From NCBI GenBank assembly GCA_948566455.1, contig CAOYQO010000022.1:1-50326 (forward strand): a stretch of 50,326 bases of DNA, given 5' to 3'. Within the stretch, counting starts at the first letter, position 1. Every line of letters starts with the position of its first letter. The notes below the pieces were generated by a model, which saw nothing but the letters and a program-made list of their open reading frames with translations, did no database searches and had not been told where the DNA came from. The stretch is from an uncultured Phocaeicola sp. (lineage in GTDB: Bacteria > Bacteroidota > Bacteroidia > Bacteroidales > Bacteroidaceae). This document shows positions 33,527 to 41,840 of the stretch, piece after piece. Both the position numbers and the translations under genes were made by a program.

Positions 33527-34235
33527 GTTAAGTGTAAATATAAACAAGGTAGCCACCTTGCGTAATGCCCGGGGAGGCAACAATCCGGACGTGGTGAAAG
33601 TAGCCTTGGACTGTGAGGCGTTTGGTGCGGAAGGTATCACTGTACATCCCCGTCCCGATGAACGGCATATCCGCCGCAGCGATGTGTACGAACTTCGTCC
33701 GCTGCTTACCACAGAGTTTAACATTGAAGGGTATCCCTCACCGGAGTTCGTTGATCTGGTGCTGAAAGTGAAACCTCATCAAGTAACGTTGGTGCCCGAT
33801 GCGCCCGATCAGATTACGTCTAATGCCGGATGGGATACCAAGACCAATCTTTCTTTCCTTACCGAACTGATGGATACGTTCGGCCAGGCAGGTATCCGCA
33901 CCTCTATCTTTGTCGGTACGGACAAGGAGATGATAGAATATGCCGCCAAAGCGGGAGCCGACCGGGTGGAACTTTATACGGAACCATACGCTACGATGTA
34001 CCCTCGGAATCCCGAAGCGGCCATTGCTCCTTTTATAGAAGCGGCGAAGGTGACACGTAGCCTGGGAATGGGGCTGAATGCAGGTCATGACCTTAGTCTG
34101 GTGAATCTGAAATATATGCATACGCATATTCCTTGGCTGGACGAGGTGTCTATCGGTCATGCATTGATAAGCGATGCGCTTTATATGGGATTAAAACAAA
34201 CTATTGAAGAATATAAAAATTGTCTTCGTTCATGA
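33519..34235 (+). CDS. pdxJ: Pyridoxine 5'-phosphate synthase
   Basis: This 238-residue enzyme makes pyridoxine 5'-phosphate from deoxyxylulose 5-phosphate and 3-amino-2-oxopropyl phosphate in vitamin B6 synthesis. The N-terminal VNINKVATLRNARGG block, ITVHPRPDERHIR (His and Arg of the active site) and the late LNAGHDLSLVNL and EVSIGHALISDALY segments are diagnostic. It is the first gene of a seven-gene cluster that runs to recG with gaps of no more than nine bases; its stop overlaps the exbB start by 4 bases. Confidence 0.97.
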   Translation: MTKLSVNINKVATLRNARGGNNPDVVKVALDCEAFGAEGITVHPRPDERHIRRSDVYELRPLLTTEFNIEGYPSPEFVDLVLKVKPHQVTLVPDAPDQITSNAGWDTKTNLSFLTELMDTFGQAGIRTSIFVGTDKEMIEYAAKAGADRVELYTEPYATMYPRNPEAAIAPFIEAAKVTRSLGMGLNAGHDLSLVNLKYMHTHIPWLDEVSIGHALISDALYMGLKQTIEEYKNCLRS

Positions 34236-34948
34236 TGAATATCACTTTACTGGCTGCACAGGCGGCTTTGGCGGATACCCTTGCCGGGGGTAATCCCGTA
34301 TTGACTCCCGTTTCAGAGGAGGCTCGGATGAATCTTTGGGATATGGCGATGAAAGGTGGATGGATCATGCTTGTGCTGGCATTGTTGTCTGTCGTCTGTT
34401 TTTATATTTTCTTTGAACGCATGGCGGTTATCCGCAAGGCGGGGAAGGATGATCCTTTGTTTATGGAACGTATTCGTGATTATATCCGCACGGGTGAGAT
34501 AAAGTCGGCTATAAACTATTGCCGCATCACCAATACTCCTTCTGCCCGTATGATTGAGAAAGGTATTACCCGTATGGGACGTCCTGTTGCCGATGTGCAG
34601 GCTGCTATCGAAAATTCCGGCAATATAGAAGTGGCAAAACTGGAGAACGGACTGCCTGTTGTGGCGACTATTGCCGGCGGTGCTCCGATGATTGGTTTCC
34701 TTGGTACTGTAACCGGTATGGTGCAGGCTTTTTGGGAAATGTCCAATGCCGGGAACAACATTGATATCACGTTGCTTTCAGGAGGTATTTATGAAGCGAT
34801 GATTACTACTGTGGGTGGTCTGGTTGTGGGTATTGCGGCTATGTTTGCCTATAATTATCTGGTAACCCGTGTGGACAAGGTGGTAAGTCAAATGGAAGCG
34901 CGTACCATGGACTTCATGGATTTACTGAACGAACCCGTTCAAAAGTAA
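34232..34948 (+). CDS. exbB: MotA/TolQ/ExbB proton channel family protein
   Basis: A 238-residue inner-membrane protein that, with ExbD, forms the proton channel driving TonB. The ATG at 34232 overlaps the pdxJ stop (ATGA); a TTG four codons earlier is less likely. Three membrane segments are seen: about 40-60 (GGWIMLVLALLSVVCFYIFF), about 135-165 and about 175-205. The channel signature ATIAGGAPMIGFLGTVTGM is present, as is GGIYEAMITTVGGLVVGI. It would supply energy to the SusC transporters elsewhere in the window. Confidence 0.94.
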   Translation: MMNITLLAAQAALADTLAGGNPVLTPVSEEARMNLWDMAMKGGWIMLVLALLSVVCFYIFFERMAVIRKAGKDDPLFMERIRDYIRTGEIKSAINYCRITNTPSARMIEKGITRMGRPVADVQAAIENSGNIEVAKLENGLPVVATIAGGAPMIGFLGTVTGMVQAFWEMSNAGNNIDITLLSGGIYEAMITTVGGLVVGIAAMFAYNYLVTRVDKVVSQMEARTMDFMDLLNEPVQK

Positions 34949-34954
34949 TAGCGT

Positions 34955-35374
34955 ATGGCACTGAAAAGAAGACATAAAATATCACCTAACTTCAGTATGG
35001 CGTCTATGACAGACATCATATTCCTGTTGCTGATATTCTTCATGATTACCTCTACCATGGTGTCGCCCAATGCCATCAAGGTATTGCTTCCGCAAGGCAG
35101 GCAGCAGACTTCGGCAAAGCCGCTTACGAGGGTAATCATTGACAAGAACCTGAACTTCTATACTGCTTTCGGCAATGAGGATGAAATGCCGATAGACTTG
35201 GAAGAACTGCCCGCATTCCTGCAAAGGTGTGCCGAGAAGGAACCCGATATGTATGTGGCTCTTTATGCGGATGAGGCTGTGCCTTACCGCGAAATAGTAA
35301 GGGTACTGAATATTGCTAATGAAAATCACTTCAAGATGGTGTTGGCTACACGTCCGCCTGAGAAGAAACGTTAA
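34955..35374 (+). CDS. exbD: ExbD/TolR biopolymer transport protein
   Basis: A 139-residue single-pass inner-membrane protein. The N-terminal helix (ASMTDIIFLLLIFFMITSTM) carries the proton-conducting aspartate in MTD. The periplasmic part (LTRVIIDKNLNFYTAF, YVALYADEAVPYREIVRVL) matches the ExbD fold. It begins 6 bases after exbB and 9 before tonB, so the three are co-expressed. Confidence 0.95.
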   Translation: MALKRRHKISPNFSMASMTDIIFLLLIFFMITSTMVSPNAIKVLLPQGRQQTSAKPLTRVIIDKNLNFYTAFGNEDEMPIDLEELPAFLQRCAEKEPDMYVALYADEAVPYREIVRVLNIANENHFKMVLATRPPEKKR

Positions 35375-35383
35375 GCTGTAAGC

Positions 35384-36277
35384 ATGAAGAAAAATAAGAT
35401 AACAGGACTGATTGGTACGGCTGTACTGCATATACTTCTCCTTATCCTGCTGCTGGTGATTGCTATCCGCCGTCCGCAGGTTCAGGAAGAGGGGGGTGTT
35501 CCTGTTATGCTGGGAAATACAGAGCTTTCTCAAGGGAATGCCGACCCTTATACGCTGACGGATATAGATATAATGAATGAGCCTGAGGCTCCGGCTCCCG
35601 ATGTATCTGAACCGGAAACGGTTCCTCCCGTTGAAGCGAAAGAGGAAATCATCACGCAGACAGAAGAGGAAACGGTGGCAGTCCCTAAAAAGGAACCTAA
35701 AAAAGAAACCCCTAAAAAAGAAAAACCCAAGAAGGAAACTCCTAAAAAGGACGTACCGAAAAAGGAGGCGGTGAAGCCGAAAGAGAAGACTGAGGCCGAG
35801 AAACGCGCTGAAGCAGAAAAAGCGGCGGCTGAGAAGAAAGCGGCTGCCGAAAGGGCGGCAGCGGAAGCGGCGGCGAAGAAGATAGCCGGTGCTTTTGGCA
35901 AGGGAACTCAAATGGGAAATAAAGGAACCGGTACCACAGGCTCCGGTCTGGAGGGCAGTCCGACGGGAAACTCTTCGGAAGGGAAGTCCGGCGGAGTGGG
36001 CGGTTACGGAACATTTGACCTCAACGGACGTTCTTTGGGTAGTGGCGGTTTGCCGATGCCTGTCTATAATGTGCAGGATGAGGGACGGGTGGTAGTGACT
36101 ATTACCGTAAATCCCGCAGGACAGGTGATAAGTACCAGTATCAACAAACGTACCAATACAGTAAACGCTTCGTTGCGGAAGGCGGCGGAAGAGGCCGCCC
36201 GTAAAGCACGCTTTAACCAAGTGGACGGAGTGAATAACCAGACAGGTACTATTACATATTACTTTAAACTGAAGTAG
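35384..36277 (+). CDS. tonB: TonB-family energy transducer
   Basis: A 297-residue protein linking the ExbBD motor to outer-membrane transporters. One N-terminal membrane helix (AVLHILLLILLLVIAI) is followed by a long periplasmic spacer: acidic-proline first, then Lys-Pro repeats (PKKEPKKETPKKEKP) and an Ala-Glu-Lys segment (EKRAEAEKAAAEKKAA). A Gly-rich stretch leads to a C-terminal TonB/TolA-like domain (GRVVVTITVNPAGQVIS, AARKARFNQ, TGTITYYFKLK). The C-terminal fold is close to TolA/TonB families, so a TolA-like role in envelope integrity is an alternative. Confidence 0.85.
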   Translation: MKKNKITGLIGTAVLHILLLILLLVIAIRRPQVQEEGGVPVMLGNTELSQGNADPYTLTDIDIMNEPEAPAPDVSEPETVPPVEAKEEIITQTEEETVAVPKKEPKKETPKKEKPKKETPKKDVPKKEAVKPKEKTEAEKRAEAEKAAAEKKAAAERAAAEAAAKKIAGAFGKGTQMGNKGTGTTGSGLEGSPTGNSSEGKSGGVGGYGTFDLNGRSLGSGGLPMPVYNVQDEGRVVVTITVNPAGQVISTSINKRTNTVNASLRKAAEEAARKARFNQVDGVNNQTGTITYYFKLK

Positions 36278-36280
36278 CTT

Positions 36281-36832
36281 ATGAAAACAATTTATGTATT
36301 TTTGGCAGAAGGCTTCGAGGAAGTGGAGGCGCTGACCCCGGTAGATGTGTTGAGACGTGCAGGTTTGCCTGTGAAGACTGTTTCCGTAACAGGTGTGCTG
36401 ACCGTAAACGGTGCGCATGGTGTTCCGGTAGTAGCCGATATGGTGTTTGAAGAAGTAAAAGAAGGGGATGCGGAGATGATTGTATTGCCTGGTGGTCTGC
36501 CCGGAGCGACAAATCTGGATGCTCACGAAGGTTTGGGCAAGTTGATTATGACATTTGCTGAAGCCGGACGTCCGTTGTCTGCCATCTGTGCCGCTCCGTT
36601 GGTATATGGAAAGCGTGGTTTGTTGAAAGGTAAGAAAGTAACTTGCTATCCGGGATTCGAAAAGTATCTGGAAGGTGCTGAGTATACGGCCGCTTTGGTA
36701 GAGAAAGACGGTAATTTTATTACCGGTAAAGGCCCCGGTGCCGCTATGGCATTCTCATTTGCCATTGCCGAGAAATATGTCGGTGCGGAAAAGGTGACAG
36801 AATTGAAGCAAGGGATGATGATTGCAGAATGA
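36281..36832 (+). CDS. DJ-1/PfpI (YajL-like) family protein
   Basis: A 183-residue cytoplasmic protein of the DJ-1 superfamily, linked in other bacteria to protection against oxidative or carbonyl stress. The N-terminal FLAEGFEEVEALTPVDVLRR block holds the conserved glutamate. Cys103 in SAICAAPLVYG is the nucleophilic-elbow cysteine. GKGPGAAMAFSFAIAE near the end is typical of the YajL group. It starts 3 bases after tonB and overlaps ispD by 4 bases. The biochemical activity of this branch is debated. Confidence 0.92.
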   Translation: MKTIYVFLAEGFEEVEALTPVDVLRRAGLPVKTVSVTGVLTVNGAHGVPVVADMVFEEVKEGDAEMIVLPGGLPGATNLDAHEGLGKLIMTFAEAGRPLSAICAAPLVYGKRGLLKGKKVTCYPGFEKYLEGAEYTAALVEKDGNFITGKGPGAAMAFSFAIAEKYVGAEKVTELKQGMMIAE

Positions 36833-37488
36833 ACAGGCATGTCATTATAGTTGCAGGAGGCAAAGGGTTGCGTATGGGAGGGGATATTCCCAAACAGTTT
36901 TTGCCTGTAGGGGGCAAACCTGTGTTGATGCGTACCATAGAGGCTTTTTACGCTTTTGATTCTTCTATACATATTATATTAGTTCTTCCGGTGAGCCAGC
37001 AGGCTTACTGGAAAGATCTTTGTGAAACGTATCATTTTGCTTTGCGTCATGATATTGCCGATGGGGGCGAAACTCGTTTCCATTCTGTAAAGAATGGGTT
37101 GGCATACGTGAAGGGAGAAGGCTTGGTAGGTGTTCATGATGGCGTGCGTCCTTTTGTTTCCCGGGAAGTGATAGCCGGATGTTATGAGGCAGCGCAGACT
37201 AAGCAAGCGGTTATTCCTGTAATTGATGTGGTGGAAACCGTGCGTCATCTTACGAAGCCGGGAAGTGAAACGGTTCCGCGTAATGACTATAAACTGGTTC
37301 AGACTCCTCAGGTCTTTGAAGTGCAGCTGTTGAAAGAGGCATATCAACAGGAATATACGGATGCCTTTACTGATGATGCTTCTGTAGTGGAGGCGATGGG
37401 CAGGGAGGTCTGTCTGGTGCAGGGAAATAGAGAAAATATTAAATTAACCACCCCTTTTGATTTGAAAATAGCGGAAGTCTTAATTTGA
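36829..37488 (+). CDS. ispD: 2-C-methyl-D-erythritol 4-phosphate cytidylyltransferase
   Basis: A 219-residue enzyme that transfers CMP from CTP to methylerythritol phosphate in the non-mevalonate isoprenoid pathway. The nucleotide-binding start VAGGKGLRMGGDIPKQF, the GGETRFHSVKNGL block, VHDGVRPF and the late TDDASVVE and NIKLTTPFDL motifs are all in place. The start codon overlaps the stop of the DJ-1-like gene, and recG begins one base after its own stop. Confidence 0.97.
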   Translation: MNRHVIIVAGGKGLRMGGDIPKQFLPVGGKPVLMRTIEAFYAFDSSIHIILVLPVSQQAYWKDLCETYHFALRHDIADGGETRFHSVKNGLAYVKGEGLVGVHDGVRPFVSREVIAGCYEAAQTKQAVIPVIDVVETVRHLTKPGSETVPRNDYKLVQTPQVFEVQLLKEAYQQEYTDAFTDDASVVEAMGREVCLVQGNRENIKLTTPFDLKIAEVLI

Positions 37489-37489
37489 A

Positions 37490-39586
37490 ATGTTCGATAT
37501 CACTACGCGTGACATAAAATATTTGCAAGGAGTAGGCCCGCAGCGTGCAACCGTCTTGAACAAGGAATTGAATCTTTTTTCCTTGCATGATTTGTTGTAC
37601 TATTTTCCATATAAATATGTAGACCGCAGCCGCCTTTATTATATCCATGAAATAGACGGAAATATGCCTTATATCCAGTTGAAAGGCGAAATCCTCAGTT
37701 TTGAGACTTTGGGGGAGGGAAGACAGCGCAGACTTGTCGGTCATTTTTCTGATGGTACGGGCATCATTGATTTAGTTTGGTTTCAAGGAATTAAATATCT
37801 GCTAGAGCATTATAAGACCAGGACAGAGTATATTGTCTTTGGTAAACCGACCGTATTCAATGGCCGTATCAATGTGGCTCATCCCGATATGGATCCTTCA
37901 GGCGAACTTACCTTATCTACGATGGGGTTGCAGCCTTATTATAACACAACGGAAAGGATGAAGCGCGGTTTCTTGAACTCTCATGGGCTGGAGAAGTTGA
38001 TGAAGAATGCGCTTGCCCTGCTACAGGAACCTCTTGCTGAAACATTGCCCCCTCGGTTAGTGGAGGAGCATCATTTAATGTCTTTGGATGAGGCCATCCG
38101 TAATATTCATTTCCCCAAGAATCCCGAATTGCTGCGGAAGGCCCAATATCGTTTGAAGTTTGAAGAGCTGTTCTATGTGCAGCTCAATATTCTACGTTAC
38201 AGTAAAGACAGGCAGCGTAAATATCGGGGCCTGCGTTTTGAACGGGTGGGTGAGATCTTTAATACTTTTTATTCACAGAATCTTCCTTTTGAACTGACCG
38301 GAGCGCAAAAACGGGTGATAAAGGAGATAAGAAAAGATATGGGAAGCGGACGGCAGATGAACCGTTTGCTGCAAGGTGACGTGGGAAGTGGGAAAACATT
38401 GGTGGCCTTGATGTCCATGCTTATCGCACTGGATAATGGCTATCAGGCATGTATGATGGCTCCTACAGAGATTCTTGCCGCCCAACATTATGAAACCATT
38501 CGGAAATTCCTGTTTGGCATGGATGTGCGCGTGGAACTTTTAATGGGATCTGTCAAAGGAAAGAAGCGTGAGAAGATATTGAAGGATTTGCTGACGGGGG
38601 ATGTTCAGATTCTTATAGGCACGCATGCCGTTTTGGAAGATACTGTGGGCTTTTCTTCTTTAGGAATGGTGATTATAGACGAGCAACATCGTTTCGGAGT
38701 GGCTCAGCGTGCCAAGTTATGGAGCAAGAATGTTTGTCCGCCTCATGTGCTGGTCATGACGGCTACCCCTATTCCCCGTACCTTGGCTATGACACTGTAT
38801 GGTGATCTTGATGTATCAGTTATTGACGAATTGCCGCCGGGCCGTAAACCCATCCAGACTATCCATCAGTTTGACAATCGCCGTGCCAGTCTTTATGCTT
38901 CCATTCGCAAACAGATAGAAGAAGGGCGGCAAATCTATATTGTTTATCCTTTGATAAAGGAGAGTGAAAAAATGGATATCAAGAATCTGGAAGAGGGGTA
39001 TGAACTGATTTGTGCGGAATTTCCCGATTGCCAGGTCAGCAAGGTGCATGGTAAGATGAAACCGGCGGAGAAGGATGCTGAGATGCAGCGTTTCGTTAGT
39101 GGTGAAACCCAGATTATGGTGGCCACTACAGTGATTGAGGTCGGGGTGAATGTCCCGAATGCCTCGGTGATGGTCATTGAAAACGCCGAACGTTTCGGAC
39201 TTTCACAATTGCATCAGTTGCGTGGGCGTGTGGGACGTGGAGCTGATCAGTCTTATTGTATTTTGGTCACCACTTACAAACTGACCGAAGAAACTCGCAA
39301 GCGGCTTGAAATAATGGTACAGACCAATGATGGTTTCGAGATAGCGGAAGCCGATTTGAAGTTGCGCGGTCCTGGTGACTTGGAGGGAACCCAGCAGAGT
39401 GGTGTCGCTTTTGACTTGAAGATAGCCGATATTGCCCGTGACGGTCAATTATTGCAATATGTCCGTGATGTGGCAAATCGTATTGTAGATGAAGACCCTG
39501 CAGGAACTCATCCGGAAAATGCTATTCTTTGGCAGCAATTGCAAGCATTGCGTAAAACAAATATAAATTGGGCGGCTATCTCTTAG
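37490..39586 (+). CDS. recG: ATP-dependent DNA helicase RecG
   Basis: A 698-residue helicase that remodels stalled replication forks and Holliday junctions. The N-terminal wedge (OB-fold) domain occupies about 1-200 (FSDGTGIIDLVWFQG). The helicase core follows: Walker A GDVGSGKTLVA, GTHAVLEDTV, DEQHRFGVAQR (DEQH box), MTATPIPRT, and the C-terminal VIENAERFGLSQLHQLRGRVGRG. The TRG-like end (LKLRGPGDLEGTQQSG) is complete. It closes the pdxJ-recG cluster. No strong terminator hairpin is seen after it. Confidence 0.98.
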   Translation: MFDITTRDIKYLQGVGPQRATVLNKELNLFSLHDLLYYFPYKYVDRSRLYYIHEIDGNMPYIQLKGEILSFETLGEGRQRRLVGHFSDGTGIIDLVWFQGIKYLLEHYKTRTEYIVFGKPTVFNGRINVAHPDMDPSGELTLSTMGLQPYYNTTERMKRGFLNSHGLEKLMKNALALLQEPLAETLPPRLVEEHHLMSLDEAIRNIHFPKNPELLRKAQYRLKFEELFYVQLNILRYSKDRQRKYRGLRFERVGEIFNTFYSQNLPFELTGAQKRVIKEIRKDMGSGRQMNRLLQGDVGSGKTLVALMSMLIALDNGYQACMMAPTEILAAQHYETIRKFLFGMDVRVELLMGSVKGKKREKILKDLLTGDVQILIGTHAVLEDTVGFSSLGMVIIDEQHRFGVAQRAKLWSKNVCPPHVLVMTATPIPRTLAMTLYGDLDVSVIDELPPGRKPIQTIHQFDNRRASLYASIRKQIEEGRQIYIVYPLIKESEKMDIKNLEEGYELICAEFPDCQVSKVHGKMKPAEKDAEMQRFVSGETQIMVATTVIEVGVNVPNASVMVIENAERFGLSQLHQLRGRVGRGADQSYCILVTTYKLTEETRKRLEIMVQTNDGFEIAEADLKLRGPGDLEGTQQSGVAFDLKIADIARDGQLLQYVRDVANRIVDEDPAGTHPENAILWQQLQALRKTNINWAAIS

Positions 39587-39630
39587 TTTATGTTACTGCA
39601 TTGTTAAAAGCAAGGATATATGTTGCATAA

Positions 39631-39792
39631 CATATTTGTGGTGTTTCCCCTTTATTTATAGAGGTTTCTGAACATTTTATCGAAGCATTGTATATAACTT
39701 ACATACAAAAAGAGTTAAAGAAGCTCCTTCTTTCTCAAGGAAAATCTTTATCTTTGGAAGAATTTTTGGAAAAAGCACAGTATAAACCTTAA
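39631..39792 (+). pseudogene. Short coding-like remnant upstream of ndk
   Basis: After a TAA at 39628-39630, a frame stays open for 53 codons to TAA 39790-39792. It reads like a protein C-terminus (FIEALYITYIQKELKKLLL, LSLEEFLEKAQYKP) but has no ATG; the only usual start is a TTG at 39688. It may be the end of a lost gene. I do not recognise the family. An 18-base palindrome (ATATGTT-GCAT-AACATAT, 39618-39635) overlaps its left edge. Confidence 0.3.
39749..39756 (+). promoter_or_regulatory. -7 box of ndk
   Basis: TATCTTTG matches TAnnTTTG exactly and predicts a start near 39763, about 44 bases before the ndk ATG. No -33 TTTG at standard spacing. Confidence 0.5.
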
Positions 39793-39806
39793 ATGAACCC
39801 AATATT

Positions 39807-40271
39807 ATGATGGAAAAAACGCTGGTTATTTTGAAACCTTGCACTCTGCAGAGGGGCTTGGTGGGTGAGATTATTAATAGATTTGAAAGAAAAGGCCTGC
39901 GTTTAGCCGGAATGAAAATGGTTCAGTTGACGGATGAAGTGCTTAGCGAACATTACGCTCATTTGAGTTCAAAGCCGTTCTTTCAGCGAGTGAAAGATGC
40001 AATGATGGTTTGTCCTGTTATTGTATGCTGCTTTGAAGGTGTGGACGCTGTCCAAGTAGTGAGAACATTAACCGGTCCTACTAACGGACGTCTGGCGGCT
40101 CCCGGTACTATCCGTGGAGATTACAGCATGAGCTTTCAAGAGAATATAGTTCATGCTTCCGATTCGCCGGAAACCGCTGAAGTGGAACTTAAACGATTTT
40201 TTAAACCAGAAGAGATATTCGAGTATAAGCAAGCCGTGTTCGGTTCCCTTTATGCTAATGACGAATATTAA
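39807..40271 (+). CDS. ndk: Nucleoside diphosphate kinase
   Basis: A 154-residue cytoplasmic enzyme that exchanges phosphate between nucleoside di- and triphosphates. The start LVILKPCTLQRG, GPTNGRLAAPGTIRGDY and the phospho-accepting His116 in NIVHASDSPE are diagnostic. Two ATG codons in a row (39807, 39810) make the start uncertain by one residue. The next gene begins 22 bases after the stop. Confidence 0.97.
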   Translation: MMEKTLVILKPCTLQRGLVGEIINRFERKGLRLAGMKMVQLTDEVLSEHYAHLSSKPFFQRVKDAMMVCPVIVCCFEGVDAVQVVRTLTGPTNGRLAAPGTIRGDYSMSFQENIVHASDSPETAEVELKRFFKPEEIFEYKQAVFGSLYANDEY

Positions 40272-40293
40272 AAAGAAAAACCTAAAAAAACGG

Positions 40294-41184
40294 ATGATTT
40301 TGAAATGTGTTAAAGTAGTCGCAGCGGCAGCCTTCGCCCTGGTTAGCCTGAATGTGTCAGGACAGGATCTGTTGGCACGCCAGGCACCTATCGACCGAAA
40401 ATTGAAAGCAGTAGATTCTGTTGCATTGATTCGTCAGATAAAGGCGGAAAAGTCAGCTTATCCTGCATATAGTCTCTACCCTAATTGGAGTAACGAGCGT
40501 GTACACGCTTATGGTAATACTGTTACTATTCCTGATACATTCCGTATTGATATGACCGGTTTCCGTATGCCGACAGAACACACAAAAATAACTTCTAAAT
40601 TTGGTCCCCGTCGTCGTCGTATGCACAATGGATTGGATATAAAAGTATATATAGGTGATACGATTCGTGCAGCTTTCAGTGGAAAGGTACGTATGGTGAA
40701 GTATGAACGCCGCGGATATGGAAAATATGTGGTGATTCGTCACGAGAATGGATTGGAAACAGTATATGGTCACTTGTCAAAGCAGATTGTGGATGAGAAC
40801 CAGTACGTAGAAGCAGGAGAACCTATCGGATTGGGTGGAAACACCGGACGTTCCACCGGGTCACATCTTCATTTTGAAACGCGTTTCTTGGGACAGGCCA
40901 TTAATCCGGCATTGTTATTTGATTTTGAGAAACAGGATATTGTAGCCGATTCTTATTTGTTCAGAAAAGGTAATAACAGATACCAGCGTAACAGGACTAA
41001 TAGTAAGAATGTGAATTTGCTTGCTTCATCAGATGGTACTATCCGTTACCATAAGGTAAGAAGTGGGGATACATTGAGCCGCATTGCACAGAAAACAGGT
41101 ACATCTATTGATGCTTTATGCAAGTTGAACCACATTACCCGCAGAACTATTCTTCGTCCGGGACAAGTGTTAAGATGTTCTTAA
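40294..41184 (+). CDS. Secreted M23-family peptidase with C-terminal LysM domain
   Basis: A 296-residue exported protein that probably cuts peptide cross-links of peptidoglycan, or regulates amidases. The ATG at 40294 begins the signal peptide (cleavage near VSGQ). The M23 zinc site is seen as His111 and Asp115 in HNGLD and His191/His193 in HLHFE. A LysM cell-wall-binding domain follows (YHKVRSGDTLSRIAQKTG, LRPGQVLRC, about 250-295). A basic tract (RRRR, 106-109) precedes the metal site. It ends before a good terminator. All metal ligands are present, so it should be active rather than a degenerate EnvC-like activator. Confidence 0.93.
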   Translation: MILKCVKVVAAAAFALVSLNVSGQDLLARQAPIDRKLKAVDSVALIRQIKAEKSAYPAYSLYPNWSNERVHAYGNTVTIPDTFRIDMTGFRMPTEHTKITSKFGPRRRRMHNGLDIKVYIGDTIRAAFSGKVRMVKYERRGYGKYVVIRHENGLETVYGHLSKQIVDENQYVEAGEPIGLGGNTGRSTGSHLHFETRFLGQAINPALLFDFEKQDIVADSYLFRKGNNRYQRNRTNSKNVNLLASSDGTIRYHKVRSGDTLSRIAQKTGTSIDALCKLNHITRRTILRPGQVLRCS

Positions 41185-41213
41185 GCTTTAGTTAATTAAG
41201 AAATATAAAATAG

Positions 41214-41244
41214 GGCGGGAAAGAGTATTCTTTTCCGCCTTTTT
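41214..41244 (+). terminator. Rho-independent terminator after the M23 peptidase gene
   Basis: GGCGGGAAAG (41214-41223) pairs with CTTTTCCGCC (41230-41239) with one wobble and a 6-base loop, followed directly by TTTTTG. Confidence 0.85.
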
Positions 41245-41269
41245 GTTTACGCTTAAGCAGAAAAATGCG

Positions 41270-41277
41270 TAACTTTG
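41270..41277 (+). promoter_or_regulatory. -7 box for the DUF1599-DoxX-tpiA group
   Basis: TAACTTTG matches the consensus. The start is expected near 41284, about 14 bases before the ATG at 41298. A TTTG (41242-41245) lies 24 bases upstream inside the terminator's T-tract. Confidence 0.5.
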
Positions 41278-41297
41278 CCGCCTAATCATAGAGTGTG

Positions 41298-41840
41298 ATG
41301 AAAGATACGAAACAACAATTTGAACATGTGATAGCTATTTGCCGTGATTTGTTTGCGAAAAAACTGCACGATTACGGTGCAGCATGGCGTATCATGCGCC
41401 CTTCATCTGTTACCGATCAGATATTTATCAAGGCAAACCGTATTCGTAGCATTGAAACCAAAGGGGTGGCGATGGTGGATGAAGGTATCCGTTCGGAGTT
41501 TATCGCTATTGTAAATTATGGAATAATCGGCTTGGTTCAATTGGAACTGGGATATGCTGAAACGGATGACATGACTGAAGAGCGTGCTTTGGAATTGTAT
41601 GACCGGTATGCCAAACAGGCTTTGGAACTGATGTTGGCCAAAAATCATGATTATGACGAAGCGTGGCGCAGCATGCGTGTCAGTTCGTATACTGATTTGA
41701 TTTTGATGAAAATCTATCGTACCAAGCAGATTGAAGGTCACGATGGAGCTACATTGGTATCAGAGGGCATTGATGCCAACTATATGGATATGATTAATTA
41801 TTCTGTATTCGGATTGATCAAGTTGGAATTTGGAGAGTAA
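41298..41840 (+). CDS. DUF1599 protein with an internal duplication
   Basis: A 180-residue soluble protein made of two similar halves, each with HDYgaAW...MR and a closing NYgiiGLiqLElG-type helix (HDYGAAWRIMR and HDYDEAWRSMR; NYGIIGLVQLELG and NYSVFGLIKLEFG). DUF1599 proteins have been related to all-alpha nucleotide-pyrophosphohydrolase-like folds, but no reaction can be stated here. The ATG at 41298 is chosen over a GTG directly before it. It overlaps the next gene by 11 bases, so the two are translated together. This pair is followed closely by tpiA. Confidence 0.88.
   Translation: MKDTKQQFEHVIAICRDLFAKKLHDYGAAWRIMRPSSVTDQIFIKANRIRSIETKGVAMVDEGIRSEFIAIVNYGIIGLVQLELGYAETDDMTEERALELYDRYAKQALELMLAKNHDYDEAWRSMRVSSYTDLILMKIYRTKQIEGHDGATLVSEGIDANYMDMINYSVFGLIKLEFGE

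Noticed and set aside
34982..36526. A 514-codon open frame on the minus strand across exbD, tonB and the DJ-1 gene
   Set aside because: It is antisense to three well-recognised genes. Its Arg/Phe/Ser-rich low-complexity translation is what the reverse of the Lys-Pro tonB spacer gives.
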